8,602 nt of DNA from CAZQEC01 sp964591565. Lineage in GTDB: Bacteria > Patescibacteriota > UBA1384 > CAJBMM01. Shown piece by piece: positions 6,708 through 8,602 of this stretch. Below the pieces are notes generated by a model. It was not told the origin of the DNA and ran no database searches. It saw nothing but the letters and a program-made list of their open reading frames with translations. The stretch is from the NCBI GenBank assembly GCA_964591565.1, contig CAZQEC010000041.1:1-8602 (forward strand), given 5' to 3'. The position numbers were made by a program, and so were the translations under genes. Position 1 is the first letter of the stretch. The number at the start of each line of letters is the position of its first letter.

Positions 6708-8467
6708 CTGAAACGGCACCATTAAAATTGTCTGCGGTGGTATCGGTCAAGGATTTGGCCGATAAATTGAAAGTTCCAGTCGCCAAAATTATTGGTATTT
6801 TACTAAAAAATGGCGTTGCCGCGACTATTAATGAAAGTCTAGATTTCGAAACCGCCGCCATTATTTGCGCCGAGTTCGATGTATCGGCCGTATTGGATAA
6901 TGAATCTGTCGCAAAGCCGACTTTGGATGAATCCACAAACTTGACGCCGCGCGCGCCAGTGGTCACCATTATGGGTCACGTTGATCATGGTAAAACAACT
7001 TTGTTAGATGCAATACGCGAGGCCAATGTGGCTTTAGGCGAATCTGGCGGCATTACTCAACACATTGCCGCGTATCAAGTTCAATTAAAATCGAATACTA
7101 GTCATCGCGCCAATAAAATTACATTTTTAGATACGCCGGGACACGCCGCTTTTACGGCGATGCGTCAACACGGTGCTAGCATTACTGACATTGTGGTGCT
7201 GGTGGTGGCGGCGAACGATGGTATTAAAGCACAAACGATCGAAGCCATTGATCACGCCAAACAAGCTCGCGTGCCCATTATTGTGGCTGTCACTAAAGCC
7301 GATTTGCCCGATGCCAATATGGAACGGATTAAACAACAATTAGCAGAGGTAGATATGGTGCCTGAGGAATGGGGTGGCAAAACAATTATCGTTCCAGTGT
7401 CGGCAAAAACTGGCTTGGGGCTGAATGATTTATTGGAAATGATTTTACTGGTGGCGGATTTAGCCGATTTAAATGCCACCGCCGAGGGCGCATCGGTCGG
7501 AGTGGTCATTGAATCCCATCTTGAGGCAGGTCGCGGTCCGGTTGCAACCGTATTAATCCAAAATGGACAATTGCGGACAGGGCAAGCCGTTGCCATTGGC
7601 GGAACTTTCGGCAAAATACGGACGCTAGAGTCGTTCACAAAGCAAAAAATTGATTTTGCCGGTCCAAGCGATCCGGTCATAATTTCAGGGCTAAAATCGG
7701 TACCAAACTTTGGTGACCGAATGATTGCGTTTGATTCAGATAAGTCGGCCAAAATACAGGCCGATGCATCAGCACGCGAAGCATCATTTACAAAAGTGCA
7801 TAGTATGCACGCAAAAGGATTAGACGAATCAGTTTCAGACGATCTTATTCAACAGCACGAGCTACCTCTTGTCATTAAAACAGACGTAAAAGGTTCCCTC
7901 GAAGCCATTCACCAGGTTTTAGACGAGCTCAATACTGCCGAAGTGTCAGTTAAAATTACACTCGAAGGGGTTGGACCGGTTTCAGAATCAGATGTGACGC
8001 ACGCTAAAGCAACTCGGGCTCGTATTCTCTCATTTCGTGTGCCAATTGGAGCCGACATTCGCAATCTAGCCAACAAGGAATCTGTTTCTATCTACACTTA
8101 CGATGTTATTTATGATTTGGTTGAAGATGTGAAGAAAGCGCTTAGTAAATTATTGCCACCCGAAATCGTTGAGGTTCTACTTGGTAAAGCGACTATAATC
8201 GCTATGTTCAAAGGCGACAAGCGCAGCTTGGTAGTTGGAGCCCAGATTGAGGAAGGATTAATTTCTAAAGACGATCAATTTCATTTGACACGAAAAAAAG
8301 AATTGGTTGCGGACGGCAAAATTTTAGCTGTCAGACGAGGTAAGGATGAGGTTAAACAATCTTCGTCTGGATCGCAAGCGGGATTGTCTATTACAGGCAA
8401 CCTCGATGTCAAAATAGGCGATGAGATTCAGGCTTTTCGTAGTGAAACTCGGGCAAGATCGCTGTAA
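6704..8467 (+). CDS. infB: Translation initiation factor IF-2, minimal form
   Basis: IF2 is the GTPase that binds fMet-tRNA on the 30S subunit and promotes 50S joining. A short IF2_N helical domain (about 9-64) and an 18-residue linker lead to the G domain: G1 G-H-V-D-H-G-K-T (91-98), G3 D-T-P-G-H (143-147, with H147 at the catalytic His position), G4 T-K-A-D (197-200) and G5 S-A-K (233-235). A beta-barrel domain II spans about 265-345, the IF2 C1 domain about 385-485 and the tRNA-binding C2 domain about 492-587. At 587 residues it lacks the long N-terminal extension of E. coli IF2. G4 has Thr where most IF2s have Asn. In C2 the usual E-C-G motif reads Q-A-G (558-560) and the K-R-Y-K-like segment reads R-R-G-K (544-547), both at positions linked to fMet binding. 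All domains are complete, so it looks functional. It is the last gene of the gyrase operon; no rbfA follows in the window. Confidence 0.97.
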   Translation: MTETAPLKLSAVVSVKDLADKLKVPVAKIIGILLKNGVAATINESLDFETAAIICAEFDVSAVLDNESVAKPTLDESTNLTPRAPVVTIMGHVDHGKTTLLDAIREANVALGESGGITQHIAAYQVQLKSNTSHRANKITFLDTPGHAAFTAMRQHGASITDIVVLVVAANDGIKAQTIEAIDHAKQARVPIIVAVTKADLPDANMERIKQQLAEVDMVPEEWGGKTIIVPVSAKTGLGLNDLLEMILLVADLADLNATAEGASVGVVIESHLEAGRGPVATVLIQNGQLRTGQAVAIGGTFGKIRTLESFTKQKIDFAGPSDPVIISGLKSVPNFGDRMIAFDSDKSAKIQADASAREASFTKVHSMHAKGLDESVSDDLIQQHELPLVIKTDVKGSLEAIHQVLDELNTAEVSVKITLEGVGPVSESDVTHAKATRARILSFRVPIGADIRNLANKESVSIYTYDVIYDLVEDVKKALSKLLPPEIVEVLLGKATIIAMFKGDKRSLVVGAQIEEGLISKDDQFHLTRKKELVADGKILAVRRGKDEVKQSSSGSQAGLSITGNLDVKIGDEIQAFRSETRARSL

Positions 8468-8569
8468 AACAGAAAACAGAGGACAGAGGAATATCTTACA
8501 TATTCTATATATAAGTATCCGTCCTCCGTCATCTGTCCTCCGCTTCACGTATTAGCTCATTAAGAAATC
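8468..8569. other. Spacer after infB
   Basis: The spacer after the infB stop has no supported plus-strand gene: there is no ATG start and most frames are closed by TAG or TAA. It is dominated by the inverted heptad repeat at 8471-8543. No T-rich tract follows the hairpin on the plus strand, so it is not a textbook intrinsic terminator. Confidence 0.6.
8471..8543. repeat. Inverted repeat made of 7-nt units
   Basis: The left arm (8471-8491) is three consecutive 7-mers close to AGAGGAC. The right arm, read on the minus strand, is GGAGGAC (8535-8541), AGATGAC (8528-8534), GGAGGAC (8521-8527) and a degenerate GGATACT (8514-8520). The consensus is RGAKGAC. The arms face each other, and the left-arm stretch 8477-8490 pairs with 8529-8542 at 12 of 14 positions, or one heptad over (8522-8535) equally well. 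The AT-rich middle continues the stem: 8495-8503 pairs with 8507-8515 at 8 of 9 positions around a 3-nt loop, and an alternative perfect 6-bp hairpin exists at 8489-8505. The result would be a long imperfect hairpin 3' of the gyrase-IF2 operon. It could act as a transcript end or stability element, or be a copy of a dispersed intergenic repeat. Confidence 0.75.
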
Positions 8570-8602
8570 TTACTTTAGGGTAGCTTTCAGTAGCTCAAGT
8601 TT
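8570..8602 (-). CDS. Possible C-terminal end of a convergent gene
   Basis: On the minus strand one frame is open from the window edge through ten codons (K-L-E-L-L-K-A-T-L-K) to a TAA at 8572-8570. The composition is helical and charged, as in many protein C-termini, and a convergent gene would fit with the hairpin lying between two gene ends. Ten open codons are easily met by chance, and the other two minus frames are closed, so this is only a suggestion. No family can be assigned. Confidence 0.25.
   Translation of the reverse strand, partial: KLELLKATLK

Noticed and set aside
6705..6725. UGA read as glycine (code 25, as in SR1 and Gracilibacteria)
   Set aside because: No in-frame UGA occurs inside any of the four genes, and gyrA ending at TGA gives the normal overlap with infB. 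Reading through would add only six residues before a TAA.
8471..8543. CRISPR array
   Set aside because: The repeat units are 7 nt, are adjacent without spacers, and face each other rather than running in one direction.
8584..8602. Start of a tRNA gene (TAGCTCAAGTTT resembles a D-arm)
   Set aside because: The seven bases before it (CTTTCAG) make an unlikely acceptor stem, and the rest of the molecule is outside the window, so no cloverleaf can be tested.

Overview
The window reads as chromosomal DNA from a bacterium, most likely a member of the Candidate Phyla Radiation (Patescibacteria). That placement is an inference. It rests on a minimal IF2 of 587 residues, a short GyrB without the large insert of proteobacterial enzymes, a DUF4012-family envelope protein, a low to moderate GC content, and tightly overlapping genes. 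The standard bacterial code (table 11) fits: glycine is written with GGN throughout, no reading frame contains an internal UGA, and gyrA ends on TGA. No species is proposed.

Layout, all main genes on the plus strand. Positions 1-1787 hold the 3' part of a DUF4012 protein gene whose start lies upstream of the window. Positions 1788-2112 are a 325-bp AT-rich intergenic region without a gene. It carries a good sigma70-like promoter just upstream of gyrB, one near-consensus DnaA box, a centred 30-bp dyad and several shorter palindromes. From 2113 to 8467 run three intact housekeeping genes, gyrB, gyrA and infB, joined by a 1-nt overlap (gyrB/gyrA) and a 4-nt overlap (gyrA/infB), so they almost certainly form one transcript with coupled translation. 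Positions 8468-8602 are non-coding or nearly so: they contain a striking imperfect inverted repeat built of 7-nt units and, at the very edge, a possible C-terminal end of a convergent minus-strand gene.

How the genes work together: GyrB (ATPase and Toprim) and GyrA (cleavage-religation and DNA-wrapping pinwheel) form the A2B2 gyrase that introduces negative supercoils. IF2 is the GTPase that brings initiator tRNA to the 30S subunit and drives subunit joining. Putting infB behind gyrA, rather than in a nusA-infB-rbfA cluster, ties translation initiation to the gyrase promoter.

No wholly new multigene system is visible. The best leads are the heptad-based inverted repeat after infB, changes in the IF2 C2 domain at positions tied to fMet recognition, an acidic insertion in GyrB, and the dyads upstream of gyrB.
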